From Chara braunii (Eukaryota > Streptophyta > Charophyceae > Charales > Characeae), in the NCBI GenBank assembly GCA_003427395.1, contig BFEA01000317.1, positions 667,821 through 731,820 on the forward strand: a DNA stretch of 64,000 nucleotides, given 5' to 3'. This document shows, piece after piece, positions 30,322 to 42,159 of the stretch (position 1 is the stretch's first letter; each line of letters opens with the position of its first letter). Under the pieces are notes generated by a model, which was not told where the DNA came from, made no database searches, and was given only the letters and a program-made list of their open reading frames with translations. The position numbers were made by a program, and so were the translations under genes.

Positions 30322-31141
30322 TCCTAAGCAAAAATAAAAAACGGTTCTCTCTCAGTATGTCACTCCCTGTGCCACTCTCAGACTGTTGAGCTCACAGACC
30401 CCACGACAGACCTCCTCTGATCACCCCTGTATCCCTTCAAGACGTCAACAGTCCTAGAAGAGAACCGCCCTCTGGCGTATCTCTCCCTACCCTCGTGTCA
30501 AGAAGGAGGTCGGATTAATGTGCCATCGTCGCTGGTCTACCTTCCCTGTCGCGACCTGAGCACGAGCCGGTCAACTCATGTGCTCTAGGGTGGACCGAAG
30601 TCACACGCGAATAGGGAGGCAGTGTCTCACTCGTGCATCCTCACTCCTATCCATGCCTCTACTCGGCCCACCTCAGGCATGGTCTCACATCTCGACTCGT
30701 GCTGTGAATCAATCCCCCCCTGCTATCCATCAGAATCGATTAGTAGCCTGTCTAGTCCCTGCCCAACTCCTTGCAAATCCGGGGCGCTTCTCCCCTCCCC
30801 TTCAGTCCCTTCAAGTCGTCCTCTGCTCACGATTCTCTCTCTTAGATTCAATAACTGGGTGGACTGGCCAAAGGGTAGGGAAAATCAGAATGACGTCCCT
30901 CGATCATAAGAAAGACAACAGGAATGAAATGCATGAAAGACGAGAAGAAAGCAGGAATCAGCGAAACCACGAAATGCAGAAATCACAATCTCACCGGTGA
31001 ACGTCGATCATAGGTCGATGAGGGTGTCGTCTGCCCGCTCGTGCTCGTACTGTCCAACGTCTCACTTGGGCATTCAGACCACTGGCCAACTGCTTAGCCT
31101 CCTCCGTCTGCCCTGTCCCAGTCACATCCCTGTCCTGATCC
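30322..31141. other. Leader of the giant element
   Basis: About 820 bp between the 5' LTR and ORF A on the minus strand. Just inside the LTR the minus strand reads GGATCAGGACAGGG, which does not start with the usual TGG of a tRNA primer site, so the primer could not be named. Short plus-strand open frames here are not convincing. Confidence 0.5.
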
Positions 31142-34100
31142 TGCCGGCACTCCGTCCGAACCCTATGCCTCGCGCCGCGTCTGTCACCCGCGGGAGGGTC
31201 GGTCGGGGCTCCTGTAACCTGCACAAAACATGTCAGTCCACATCAACAAATACAAGTACCGTAGCCGACCGTGACCAATGCGAGAAGAAACTCATGAAAC
31301 AGTGTCTCGCAGAAATAAAAGAAGTAGTTGCATGCAGTCCAAAACAATGGGATGTGAAACACTCGTTCCGGCCTCAGCAGTACACCTCGCTCCTGTGTCT
31401 GGGAAGTCCATCTGAGTCCCTACGGACCTAGTCAACAAACGTCACCTAATCCTCCTCCCGATTGGGTGTCGCCTGTACCGTGCACGTCGATCCCAAGGAA
31501 CCGTGCTCGAACTCTCAGTGTCGGAAGTAGCCTCCCTCGCCCATCGGGGCCAAAGCTCCAGATCCATCGTGACCATAGTTCGGTTGTTCCTCTTCGGAAA
31601 ACCACTCCACGAAAGTCCCCCTTCGGAAAGCCTGCTTCCTGAAAGTACCCGCTCGAGAAGTCCCCTTCGGACGTAACCCTTCGGAGAGCCCACTTCGCAA
31701 AAGTACCCCTTCGGAAAGCCCGCTTCACGAAAGTACCTGCTCGAGAAGCCCCCTTCGGAAAGTCCACTTCGCAAAAATACCCCTTCTAAAAGCCCGCTTC
31801 ACGAAAGGTACCCCTTTGGGATAGTGTCCCCTCGGTAAAAACGTCCGCTCGGTGAAGAAACCACTCGGTAAAATACCCGCATGGTAAAGCCTTACCTCGG
31901 CGAGGTACCCGCTCGGTGAAATGTATCCTCTCGGTAAATGTATCCTGCTCGGTAAATATGTCCGCTTGCTAAATGAGTCCGCTCGGTAAAAGCTCGTTCG
32001 GTAAGTGTCTCCCCGGTAATGTGCCCCTTCGGTAGAGTGCCCCCTCGGTGGAAAGGTACGCTCGATCGAACACCCGCTCGGGAAAGTACCCGCACGGTAA
32101 ACTCTACACGCGGCGCAGTACCCGCTCGGTAAAAGGTACCTTCTCGGTAAACGTATCCGCTTGGTATATGTGTCCGCTCGGTAAACGAGTCCGCCGGGTA
32201 AAGAGAATCCGCCCGGTAAATGCTCGCTCGGTAAGTGTCCGTCCGGTAATGTGCCCCTCTGCGGAGTCCGCTCAGTCTAGTATCCCCAGCCGTGCCCGGA
32301 GCCCCTACTGTAATCGACAGCCATGTTCAGCCCAGCTCCCCAACTGTAACCAAAGGCCCCGTTCGACCCGCTCGGTGACCAGCCAGCGGCCCCCAGGAAG
32401 CTAGCTTCGCCTGATGAGCGCGCCCGACCAGAAGGGTAGTACAGTTCGGTGGTTCAGATGCGCACTCGAAGTTGTTGCCTTGTGTGGCGCTTGGGTACTG
32501 CAGGCTAACTGTGTCCTGTCTGCTCTTGACGCACAACGGAAGGGGGCGCGCCCGCGCTGATTCTGCTAGTAAGCGAGTGCGGCTCATTGTTCTGCTAGCG
32601 CAGTCGCCCGCGGCTGTTCCCGCAGTCGCGCGAGCGTACACGGGGCAGCGCCCAGTGCTCCCCTTCTCGAGTGTGAAGACATTCGCGTGGTGTCGCACGC
32701 CCCCCTTCCCGATCGTATCCGCAAGTCCGCAAAGGTACGCGGCTTGCAGCGTAGCGCGCGGTTCCTCCCCCACTGCCCGATCGCGTCGTTCGTGAGTGCG
32801 CGTTGGAGGGCGCTCCTCCCTCGTTATCCCATTCTCCCCGTGCGCAGTTGCGCGCGGGCGTGCGGGGCTCTTCCGCCGTCCCGGTCGTGTCGTCCGTGAG
32901 TGCGCGTTGGTGCGTGCTTCTCCTTGGCTATCCTGTGTGGATGTGCGCGTGTATGTGATTCCCCTCCCTCGCTGCTTCGCGCGGGTGGGCGCGTGTGTGT
33001 GAAAGCGCGCAACTTCTCCCCGCTATCCCCCGGGTGCGCACGAATACACGTGGTCCCCCGCTACTCCGCGCGGTGCGCGCGTGTACATAGGTCTCCCCCA
33101 CTAATCTGCGCAGGCGCGCATATGCACGCGGAGCCACTCTGTGCTTCCCGCTACCCCGCGGGTGTGAGCGCGTGCGCAGGTCTCCCGTTACTCCGTGCGA
33201 ATGCGTGCGCGTGCGGATGTCTCTCGTTACTCCGCGCGAATGCGTGCGCGTGCGCAGGTCTCTCCCCCTACTCAGCGCAGGTACGCATGTGCACGGGGAT
33301 CCGCGCTATGCTCCCCGCTACCTCGCGGGTGTGCGTGCATGCGCAGGTCTTCCCCGCTACTCAGTGCAAGTGCGTGTGCGCGCCTCGGTGCGCACAGTGA
33401 TGTGCGCTATCTCCTGTGGTGGTCCTCGCGTATTCGCCAAGGTGCGCGGTTGCCTGGTGCGCATCTCCTGTGCGACTACTCCCCCGCGTGCCGGATGTCC
33501 CATGCGCGCGTCTCCCCTGTACGTTCGTGTGCCCTGTACGTGTCTCCCGCTACCCCCTGTTCCTCATGTGCTCAGTCTCCTCGAACGTTCGTCTCCTTCG
33601 TGCCTGTGTCGTGCGCCTGAGTCCCGTGCGCCTCCAGTCCCGTGCGCCTCTCTTCTTGCATGCGAAGAATGCCCCATGCCTGGGCCCGGTTGAGCTTAAG
33701 TACTCTGTCGGGCCCTTCTCACAAGTGTGTGTCTCGGCCTTGGGTGCACCGAGGCAGCCGACAGCTTGCAGCGCCCCGGTACCGGTCCTATGCCCGGGCC
33801 TGATTGGGCTCTCGAAAGGTCCCCGGCGGAAAGGGCCTTCTAGTCGGGAACTGGGCCCTTTGCAGCGCCCTGGTACCGCAGTTGTCCCCGAGCCTGTCCC
33901 AGGCCTGCCCCGTGGCCTAGGCGGCCCCCACGTAGCAGCGGTACCGCTCTTAAGAAAAATCCAGACGGCCCTGCAAGTGAGAATTTGGACCCATCATTCA
34001 ATCGGGCCTAGGCGGGCCCCGCGCCCTAGCGGGACTGCCCCCTTCGGAAGAGAATTTGACTGGCCCAATGGCCTCTTGCCCGTGGTGTCGGCCCGTGCCA

Positions 34101-34394
34101 TGGTCGGTGAGTCCCGACCGGATAAAGTAGGCCCCTTGTTCGCAGCGTCGTTCCGCTTCATGGTCGGTGTGTCCCGACTACGTAAAATAACGTCGAGCAA
34201 TGATATCGCCGCGCCGTTCTCCGGCGTATCGTCTCACCGCATGGTTGGTAATTGTTGGTAACCCCGTCGGTCCCAGTGTCGGTCCGTCTCATGGTCGATG
34301 AAGCCCGGCCAGGTAGAATACTGTCGAGTGGGGTTGTCGTCGCGTGCCCTCTGAAAGGAAGTAAAGGGCGGCGTAGCATTGTAGCCGCCCGACA
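31142..34394 (-). repeat. 5' LTR of the giant element
   Basis: About 3253 bp, matching 15457-18693 along its full length with scattered substitutions (about five in the first 170 positions) and small indels, such as one near 32000 and a longer 33580-33640 segment. It holds the same short-repeat zone (31590-32240) and CpG-rich zone (32800-33430). As 5' LTR it should contain the promoter; no TATA box was assigned. Confidence 0.85.
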
Positions 34395-35038
34395 ACGTAC
34401 TGCGATAACTCGGCGGGGATACGTTTGTCCAAGGGTGGTGATAACTCCTTGGGCAGAGCTAAAGTTGTGCCTCGAGTGAACCCTATCCTGTCGTGGGGGT
34501 TCGCAAGAAGTGCGGCTGGCGCACTCGGCTGCCGCGGCGAAAGATCCCTTGCGGTAAAGTCCTGCAAAATCCAGTGTGACGACGTCGGAAAGGTTCCCCT
34601 GCTGGACCGATGCGCTCGACAGTGTGGATGCCTACAACCAATGTGACATGTGAAGTGTGACATTGTAGTGAGGTATATCCGACAGTCACACAAGGGGAGA
34701 ACCATTGTGCTGACGGCGAGGGGAGAGAGGCCGAGAGGCGTGCACTGCGGCAAAAGTCGGGGCCGGTGCAGGGGTGAAAGTGAGCCGGCTGTGGGTCGTG
34801 ACTGTTGGCGAAAGGTCTAGCAGAGGTGGAGGTAACGGTCGCAGACAGTTATGACGGAGTGGCAAGGTAGGCGAGTACAAGCGGAGGAGCAAGTCGAGGG
34901 AAGCAAGCCTGTGAAACCGAAGTGGAAGAGGGACTGAAGGAAGACAAACAAGTAAGCAACCTGTGAAGGATGAGGCACTCGCAGAGTAAGTATCTTTATC
35001 TGGATCTGCGTAAGGGTGGCCCGTAAGGTATCCACTCG
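34395..35038. other. Non-coding stretch, no gene recognised
   Basis: Flank of the giant element. The first bases after the LTR (ACGTACTGCG) do not repeat the bases before 15457. No domain or RNA gene was recognised. Confidence 0.45.
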
Positions 35039-35890
35039 CTAGGTGCGTGGGGTCGGAGGTGGAGAAGTCACAAGCTGAAGGGTGCCCTGAGGTGGGAGTG
35101 AGGAGATAGGAGGAGGAGGTGGAGCGTCGGGCTGTAATGCGACGACCGGTGAGGAAAGATGGGAAGCAACATCGGGATGGGTAGATGAGCCTGCATGGGC
35201 AAATACTAGTATCTGGGTGGCAGAACCTACGACAATGGCCAAAGTGGTAGGGGCGACAAAAAACAATAAAGGTGTCGCAATCGACAGGGTAGTTTGAGTG
35301 GCAAAGGTTAAACCGCAGAGGAGTGGAACCACCACGTCTCCGTGTCAGGAGTTATGGAAAACCGGACTGGAGTCGGTAGGGAATGAAGTGTGAGAGCGGT
35401 GGGGGGAACGATGAGGAAATCCCTTGAGGCGGTTGAAGTCAAGGGCGAGCTCATTGAGTTGTGCCCGTATGGGTCCAAGCATATCGAGGCATGCTTGCAT
35501 AGGTGCGAGGAGGGTCACAAGGACGGTCTCAAGGTCCCCAGGGGCCTGACTGCAGACCGTTGACTGAATGGGCACCTGAAAGGTAGATGACGCCGCAACG
35601 ATCTCCTCGGATGTACTCTCGTCCATGTGAGGTGGAGGAAAGAGTGTTGATATGGTGGGAGGTGGAGAAAGAAATGGGGAAAGAGATGGGTTGGTGTGTG
35701 TGGAAAGGGACCTACCGGTCAGAGGGAGGGGACCTTGGGAGCGAAGTGGATAGTCGTGAATCGGATCGCTCCGTAACCAGCGGGTCGCGCGTGAAAGGGT
35801 GGAGCGAAGCCAGTCGAGGGGAGAGGATCTGTTTGGGTCGAGGGTGCCCGATGGGAGGAGCCGGGAGAGAACGGGGTTAGGAAAACCCTA
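35039..35890 (-). pseudogene. Proline/serine-rich open frame, origin unknown
   Basis: On the minus strand one frame is open from about 35887 to 35345, has one TGA and continues open to 35039, about 280 codons. The first ATG is at 35626. The first part is Pro/Ser/Leu-rich (SLSPFLSPPPTISTLFPPP). The middle has a helical block, DLETVLVTLLAPMQACLDML. The last part is Ala/Val/Pro-rich. It could be a gag-like N-terminus or a host exon; no domain was recognised. TTAGGGTTTT motifs directly upstream are common near plant 5' regions. Confidence 0.35.
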
Positions 35891-35921
35891 AGCTCTAGAA
35901 AAACCCTAAAAAAAACCTAAA
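35878..35921 (-). promoter_or_regulatory. Telo-box-like motifs
   Basis: Plus strand shows AAAACCCTAAGC, then AAAAACCCTAAA, then AAAACCTAAA. On the minus strand this is TTAGGGTTTT upstream of the Pro-rich open frame. AAACCCTAA is the plant telomere-type unit and a known promoter element (telo-box) of plant growth genes. Three degenerate units are too few for a telomere. Confidence 0.4.
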
Positions 35922-37522
35922 TGGGTCTTTGGGGGGGATTAGGGTGGAATAATGGCAACCTAATTAAAGAGAAAGAGTAACAACCGGGGAGGGGAGGGGG
36001 AAGGAAAAATAAATAAATGAAGAATTTTTGAATGAAAACAAAATAAAATAAATAATAAAAATAAATAGCTAAAGATATTATCAAAGGGTGAGGAGAGAAG
36101 AATTTTTTTTTCCCCCATTTTCGTCACCGTTTCCCTACCCCCCATGGGGTCAAAATGTGCCAAGAGAAAAGGAAAGATCAAGGGAAGCACACTGACTTTC
36201 AAAATACCACAGATCAATTTTTTTAGAAAATAAATAAATAATTGAGGAGGTGAAAACTAAGTTTCCAAATTTTTTAAAATTTCGGCAGCATTTCGTGACC
36301 CCCATGGGGTCGAAGTGTGCCATAAAAAAAATGACTAAATAAAATGAGAAAATTTTATCAGCACTTCGCTATCCTTAAGGGGTCAAAATGTGGTGGAAAA
36401 ATATATTACGTAGAAAAAGATAAAATTTTGGCACTAAGGGGTTAAAATGTGCACTGGAAGCAAGAATGGCTAAGTCCTAACCAAATTTGAGGGTACCGCA
36501 AAGAAATTTGCATTTTTCAGAATAATTTCATAATAATAAAAATAAATCAAGAAAATAGAAAAAGAAGGTGGTGAGAAAAACATTCGAATTTTTGGGAAGA
36601 AAGAGAAAATTTCCGAAAAATATAAATAAAAGAGAATGACAAAAGAGGAAAATGAGAAAAATTTGAAGTTGGGTTGAGGGGGAGAGGTGAGAAAGAGGTA
36701 CGAAAAGTGAAAGAGAGGTGGGAAATAGAGAAAGTTTGAGATGGTAGATGAGGAAGGATGATGAGGTTGTAGTAGGGGGAAGAAAGGATAAGAGGAGGGT
36801 GAGAGAATGAGAGAGAAAAGGATGAGGAAGATGGAGAGGATAATAAAAAATTAGCGGAAAAGAGTGAGTGAGTGAGGAGGAGAGGAGAAAAAAATATGGG
36901 AGGAAGATAGTGGAGAGGGAGGGGTAATATGAGAGAGCAGTGGGAAGAAGCGGAGAGAAGTGGAGAAAAAAAAATTAGGAAAGTGAGGTAGGGTAAGGGA
37001 TTAGAGGTAGAGTTAGAAAAAATGATGAAGGGTTGAGTGGAGAGAGAGAAAAGGGTTGGGAGAGAGTAGATTAGTGAGTATGGAGTGATATCAGACTCTT
37101 AGTTGGCCAAGAGCAAACAATGTCACCAAGATCTACATGATGTTGGCCGTCACGGTGTTGGCAGACTGCTGCTGCAGCAGAAAAATGATAATAAAAATAA
37201 TTTGTTGGCCGTGATCTTGATCAACCATCCTGATTGCACAGTCGTGCAGCCCCCTAGCCAAGGGGGTGTTCATTGCTGCGTAACTGCTGCTTCAACACTG
37301 AAAAATAAAATAAAATAAATGGTTGTAGTGCAGCCTCCTAACTAGGGGGGGTTTCAATCTTCAGTCCCCCAGCAAGCTTCCACGTGGCACAACTGGTGGT
37401 CACATCCGCAGATAATAGCACCCATGACCGGGGGGGAGAGGGTGCAAATAACAACACCCCGCTAAACTCTCCCCGCTTGCTGTTCGTTGTTCTCTGCTCA
37501 CCGACGGGGGGGGGGGGGGGGG
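35922..37522. other. AT- and purine-rich non-coding DNA with short dispersed repeats
   Basis: Four related segments, CCCATGGGGTCAAAATGTGC at 36141 and variants at 36301, about 36371 and 36431, lie at shrinking spacing (160, 70, 60). From 36500 to 37080 the plus strand is almost all A and G. At 37180-37350 a CAGCC(C/T)CCTA..GGGGG segment occurs twice around AAAATAAAATAAA. No gene is seen. A run of 18 G (37505-37522) leads into the gap. Confidence 0.6.
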
Positions 37523-37690
37523 NNNNNNNNNNNNNNNNNNNNNNNNNNNNNNNNNNNNNNNNNNNNNNNNNNNNNNNNNNNNNNNNNNNNNNNNNNNNNN
37601 NNNNNNNNNNNNNNNNNNNNNNNNNNNNNNNNNNNNNNNNNNNNNNNNNNNNNNNNNNNNNNNNNNNNNNNNNNNNNNNNNNNNNNNNNN
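37523..37690. other. Assembly gap (168 N)
   Basis: N run directly after a poly(G) tract, which is probably the cause of the break. Open frames spanning it are not interpretable. Confidence 0.98.
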
Positions 37691-38167
37691 AACGTGTCAC
37701 ACTATCAACCATGAACTCATAGTAAGAGTTTGGCCAATGCGTACTGGCTACACACGCACATAGGCAGCAACTGCCCACGTTCAAAACCTGGCAGTTGCAC
37801 TCCCGAATCTTGATGATATATAAATTGAGAGTGGGGCAGGGTGGGGCAGCGTGGGCGTGTGCGCATGCGGCGACCTTGGCCTTGGCGCTTGAGGGCACGC
37901 GTCGTGACAGCGCTCCCCTTTTTCGCCACTTGTACGTCTCTGGGCGAGGCTTATTTTCACACTGTCTCCCGTCTTTGCGCTCCGAAAATGAACCAAAATC
38001 CCGCTATCGGGATTACACCATTTTTTTACACTTGAGGGATGTGGTGGGTGGGAGCAGGAACCGTTCCACTATAATACCAGTATGACGGACCCGTCCGGAT
38101 GGCGATCTGTCACGATCAAGAAGAAAGGGATGGAGATAGAGCTGGAAGGGATAGTGTAACTTCGATG
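37691..38167. other. Non-coding stretch, no gene recognised
   Basis: Mixed composition with short unconvincing open frames on both strands and no domains. Confidence 0.45.
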
Positions 38168-38248
38168 TTTTTTTTTTTTTTTTTTTTTTTTTGAAGGCTC
38201 CATTGATTGGTGGGGAGCTGCACCTGTTGGAAACCGGGTTCAGTGTCC
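38168..38248 (-). repeat. SINE-like element, copy 3 (short)
   Basis: Minus strand: GGACACTGAACCC, GTTTCCAACAGGTGCAGCTC, CCACCAATCAATGGAGCC and then a poly(A) of about 25 bases (poly(T) at 38168-38192). The 3' part between core and tail that other copies have is missing. Confidence 0.65.
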
Positions 38249-38379
38249 ATGAGTACATGAATGATATGAATAACCATAGAGTTAGACAAAGTTGTGCCTC
38301 TTCACCCCATTGGGACGCCATATCAAAACAACATTAGCCTAACACTATTCTCTCCATATCTACCAATCCTTATTTACAG

Positions 38380-38739
38380 GAAATATGGAAATACAATTTT
38401 TTCCAAGCTACTCCAGACGTGCAGGAAGGAGAGCGTTTGACATTCCAAAACATACAGGATTATGTGTCATTTTCTAACCGGCAGCAGAAGGCTACGGTCG
38501 TCTCCTCGTTTTTTCATCGAGCTAGATTGAACTCAAGTCATCCGAAGGGGGTGTTTCCGTTACTTTTGACTTTGAAATGTGAGTTGAGTGTGCGAGGGTA
38601 TCCAGATTCCTTGTTCGATAGGGCACTGGTGAGTTTCAGCAGAAAGTTTGGAGGTATATGGGGGGAGTGGTTACCATTGTTGACCAGATGGGATCGAATG
38701 GTGACTAAGGGGGTCATCGTTGTTGCAACCCTACGTTAG
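38380..38739 (+). pseudogene. Penelope-like RT C-terminal fragment
   Basis: One open frame reads YVSFSNRQQKATVVSSFFHR, CELSVRGYPDSLFDRALVSF and SRKFGGIWGEWLP. It matches the C-terminal part of the RT pseudogene at 62831-63223 (YYASFSKK, LRGYPPEVSLGAIAKFAR, GGLWGVYLP). This is the thumb-side region after the catalytic core; the core itself is not present here. The frame ends at TAG 38737-38739. It is a truncated copy of the same element type. Confidence 0.65.
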
Positions 38740-38964
38740 GGGTATAACGTGAGCGAGTGGTGAAATGAGATGGGGTTGTGGTAAGGGTGGTGAGTCAAGG
38801 TTAACTTACGGGGGTATTGACGATGGTATTTTGGTTTGAGCTATTGGTTATGTTTTGGGGTTCGGTGTACATGGGCTTGGATGGATACCTAATACTGATG
38901 TGATTTTGTGCAATACGGAGGAGGGTTGTTTGTGTGGAAAATCGAGGATATAAGAGAGGTCGGA

Positions 38965-39135
38965 CGGGGTTTGAACCTGAGATTGGAAAACTGATACTGC
39001 GATCGGTGTGTAGTACGAACTTGGTTTGAACCTGGGACCTGAAGATTGATACTGATATTTGGTGTAGTGGTAGTAGTTTTTATAAATGGGTGGTATATGT
39101 GGACTTGAACCAGGGTCAATAACAGGAGGTCTGGC
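38965..39135. repeat. Short tandem repeat with TTTGAACCTG motif
   Basis: GGTTTGAACCTG with following ATTGATACTG-like text occurs at about 38970 and 39022, and a weaker GACTTGAACCAGGG at about 39100. On the minus strand each reads like a tRNA T-arm/B box (GGTTCAAACC), but no cloverleaf forms. It lies about 230 bp after the RT fragment. Confidence 0.45.
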
Positions 39136-40221
39136 ACTAGTTACTCTTTTTCCTTTTCTCTGGCGTAGCTCTGTTTTGAACTGGATATACGGATAGATTC
39201 ATGGGTTTGATTTTTTTTTAGTATAAAATACATACTTGGACGCGACTTCTGCGATAGATGGACGACTAGCGCGGTCGGTGGTAGGAGGTCAGTATATATC
39301 AGTCGTAGCTATAGTGCATGTCACCGATAACGAGGCCCCTGATGATCCTGGTTCTGGCGGCCAGGTGAAACCGGTAGGGTCAATCGCCATGTCGATCTTC
39401 AAGTTAAATTTTTAATCAGTCGTGTTCGGGACATGGTCTTGTGTCTGCTACTGGTTTCTTTGTCTACTCCCCCCACCATTCTCCTTCTGTCTTGTCTTCT
39501 CTTGTCTTGTCGAGTCAACACCATATTTGATTGTGTATTGTGTGTCAACCAGTTTGACAACAAGGTATTCAACTAGATACACTTTTTTCAAGCCATTAAA
39601 CTAGTATCAGATTCATTCGTAACCAAATGAGGCCCTTGGGACCATACTCAACTCCGAGGGAGGAAAGGGGTCAGAAAAACCCAATATTGGTCGTAAAGGG
39701 ATTGCTGGATCGACCATAGTCCAATCATGAAAAAAACAAGACGATAATTCTGACTCAGTTCTTCCTCTTCATCTCTCCTTGCCCCTTCCCATTTAACCTT
39801 CCCCTGCTTTCCCCCATAGGTTTCCCCTAACCAGCATTGGTCGAATCGTTGAATGTGTTAAAGGATTTCTTTTCGTGAGGATAAAAATTGAATTTTTTCT
39901 TTATGTTGCTTTCATTTTATAATGATGTCAGTTCGTATTTGTTGTTTAACTGTGTTAGTGAATTCTGGTCCATCCAGATGAACTCCTTTCATTTCATATA
40001 TACATTCTCTCAACCATATGACCTATACTATCGCTCTCCTACCCAGACTGTACAAGTTTTGTGAATAGAGATTTCGTTAAAACGAACATTTTATTTTTTT
40101 TGAACGAAAATGAACCCCCCTCATTTAGCCCTAAAAATGTCACCGTTTTAGCTCCTTAGGGTCCCCATTGGGTGTACCTGAAATTCAGTTAGTCAAAATG
40201 GTCTCTCATGAGATAAACTGT
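39136..40221. other. Non-coding stretch, no gene recognised
   Basis: Mostly AT-rich. Only short open frames and no recognised domains, RNA genes or element ends. Confidence 0.45.
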
Positions 40222-40297
40222 GATAGTTTTTGGGCCAAATAAGTAGGTTTCAATTTCATTCAAAACATATCAAATGTTCATTTTGATGAAATCGCTG
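40222..40297. mobile_element. Half copy of the foldback element
   Basis: GTTTTTGGGCCAAAT, GGTTTCAATTTCATTCAAAA and CATTTTGATGAAAT follow the right arm of the foldback element at 49331-49643 with about 80-85% identity by eye. The other arm was not found. It sits at the 3' edge of LINE 2. Confidence 0.55.
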
Positions 40298-40299
40298 TT

Positions 40300-42130
40300 T
40301 GTGAAAACTCGTAAATAAAATTTGGGAACCAGGTTTTAAGAAGAAGGGCTCTCTAACCACATGGCCACTATATTTTTGTGTCAAGATTAGACCAGATACG
40401 AGTCCACCACCTCCAGAGCCAAATGGCCCCAAGACACTAAAGAAAAACTTGCTCAATTGTCTCAAGAATTAACTCGGATGAAAATGTTGACCTACAAAAT
40501 TTACACTAGGGAAATGTTTTTCATCTTTGTTTTCATGTCAACCTGTTAATAAGCCAGTCATTCATAGGTAGACATCTATGTTCTATTCGCCATTGTAGTG
40601 AAGCCACTTTTGCAGGTTTAACGTTGATCTTACTATACCATTTTACATTTCTTAATGCTTCTTTATTAATACTAAGATGTTTCATCCTTCTTTCTTCTAC
40701 CTCGTCTTTTAAATTAATTCTAAGGCAAAACATTTTGTAAGTGGATTTCACTGACAACGTGTGAAAAACACAAGAATACGGTCTTCCTTCCTTCTTGCGT
40801 TAGACCACTTCCAATTAGCAGGATCAAGGGTCAGATGACTTATGGGCGTATTAGGTTTAAAGGTTATCCATTTATTTTCTGATCATGAAAACCTGATCAT
40901 TTGTCACCCTCCTTACAGTATTCTGGTCCTTGATTATAACTATATGATTACTATCCATTTCATAGGTAGTGAGGAAGACCTCCCCATTTTTCAAAACTTC
41001 AACAATATTACCTGTGATTTTTGAATGACATTTCATAGCAACCCAATCACTTTCCAATAACTTATATTTTTTTCTCTTTATCCTTAACCAATCCAAAGGT
41101 ATAAAGTCAATCAAATGTTTTAAAGTTCTCTTTGAATGATGGAAATTCCTTAGGTGGGTCTGTAACTGTAAAGAGGCAATCCACTCTCTTTTTTCACTGT
41201 TTCAAATGTCCTTTATCCAACCAATATCATATTTAACCCACCTCCTTCAGGGGGAATTTATGTAGTGAAGGACACATCACTGGGATCATGAGAAGACTAT
41301 TATCAGAGAGTGGCTGTTGACATACCCCCTCCCATTTGTCAGGAGAATTTCGGTCTGTTAGTAACAATCCCCTCTGTGTTTTGACGAGGTTAGCCCAAAA
41401 TGAATCATTATGTAAGTCCATTTTTATCGCTCTCTTATCTGATACACATTGGTCTAACGGTTCGTTTACCGCTCTTTTTGGAACGGGCCAAGGCCTATTT
41501 TCTAGCCACATCATATGATCTTTGTTGCAGGATGTCATCGGGGCCAGATGTCTGATATGCTCCCATGCCAAAATCCTCTTAGGGGTCTGAGGATTAAAAA
41601 GTAGGTGTTTAATCCATTGAATTCATAAGGTCATAGCCTGTAAGAAGGATCAATGATTCTCAACCCTCCTCTAGAGTTAGGTTGTTTACTGATTGTCACG
41701 TTACGTTGCTAATCACCTTATTGAACTCATGATTCCTCTTTTATAGAAAGGTTCATAGTTGATGTTGTAGAGTATTTAAAACTTTCTTATTCAACGCCCA
41801 TGTAGCTGATTTGTACCAGGTCGATGTCATAACCATATTATTAATCACCAGAGTACAACCAAAGAGAGAAGTATGCTTACCCTTCCAAAACTGCATCTTA
41901 GCATATGACTGTTTGACTATACACTCATTGTTAGTTGATGGTTTTCCTGCCGCAGAAAGAGAGATACCCAATACCCTAACGTGAGTATCCAAGAATCTAT
42001 TTTACTTGGGGATGTTCAATAGACCTTACTCCTTGATGATGAATCCACCAACCCAGACTCTTGTTACCCCAATTCACCCTCATATCAAACAGTCTACAAA
42101 ATTTATCCATCAGACTGCTTATTGCTTGTA
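40300..42130 (-). pseudogene. LINE 2 RT C-terminal and zf-RVT region
   Basis: Pieces are ECIVKQSYAKMQFWKGKHTS with CTLVINNMVMTSTWYKSATW (41753-41992), then QPLSDNSLLMIPVMC (41233-41571), DWVAMKCHSKITGNIVEVLK (40872-41114), SLQWRIEHRCLPMNDWLINR (40533-40757) and a degraded C-x2-C..H..C block with IWLWRWW to about 40330. Order and content match LINE 3. Confidence 0.75.
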
Positions 42131-42159
42131 TTTTTTTTTTTTTTTTTTTTTTTTCTACC

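Larger units (their letters stand above)
15457..34394 (-). mobile_element. Giant LTR retroelement (~18.9 kb) with extra ORF array
   Basis: Two long direct repeats (15457-18693 and 31142-34394) bracket a complete minus-strand gag-protease-RT-RNase H-integrase set of Ty3/gypsy order. Both repeats begin TG and end CA on the plus strand, and a G12 tract lies directly upstream of the 3' copy, as expected for LTRs and a polypurine tract. Between the 5' LTR leader and gag are about 5 kb of small ORFs not found in ordinary gypsy elements. The LTRs differ by roughly a few percent by eye, and several coding frames have stops, so this copy is probably dead. No target-site duplication and no standard tRNA primer site were found. 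Size, long LTRs and extra ORFs before gag recall plant Ogre-type elements, but the pol looks different. Confidence 0.82.

Noticed and set aside
35878-35921. Interstitial telomere
   Set aside because: Only three imperfect AAACCCTAA-like units, not in tandem.
38965-39135. tRNA genes suggested by GGTTTGAACC motifs
   Set aside because: B-box-like motif only; no A box or stems, and the segment is a small tandem repeat.
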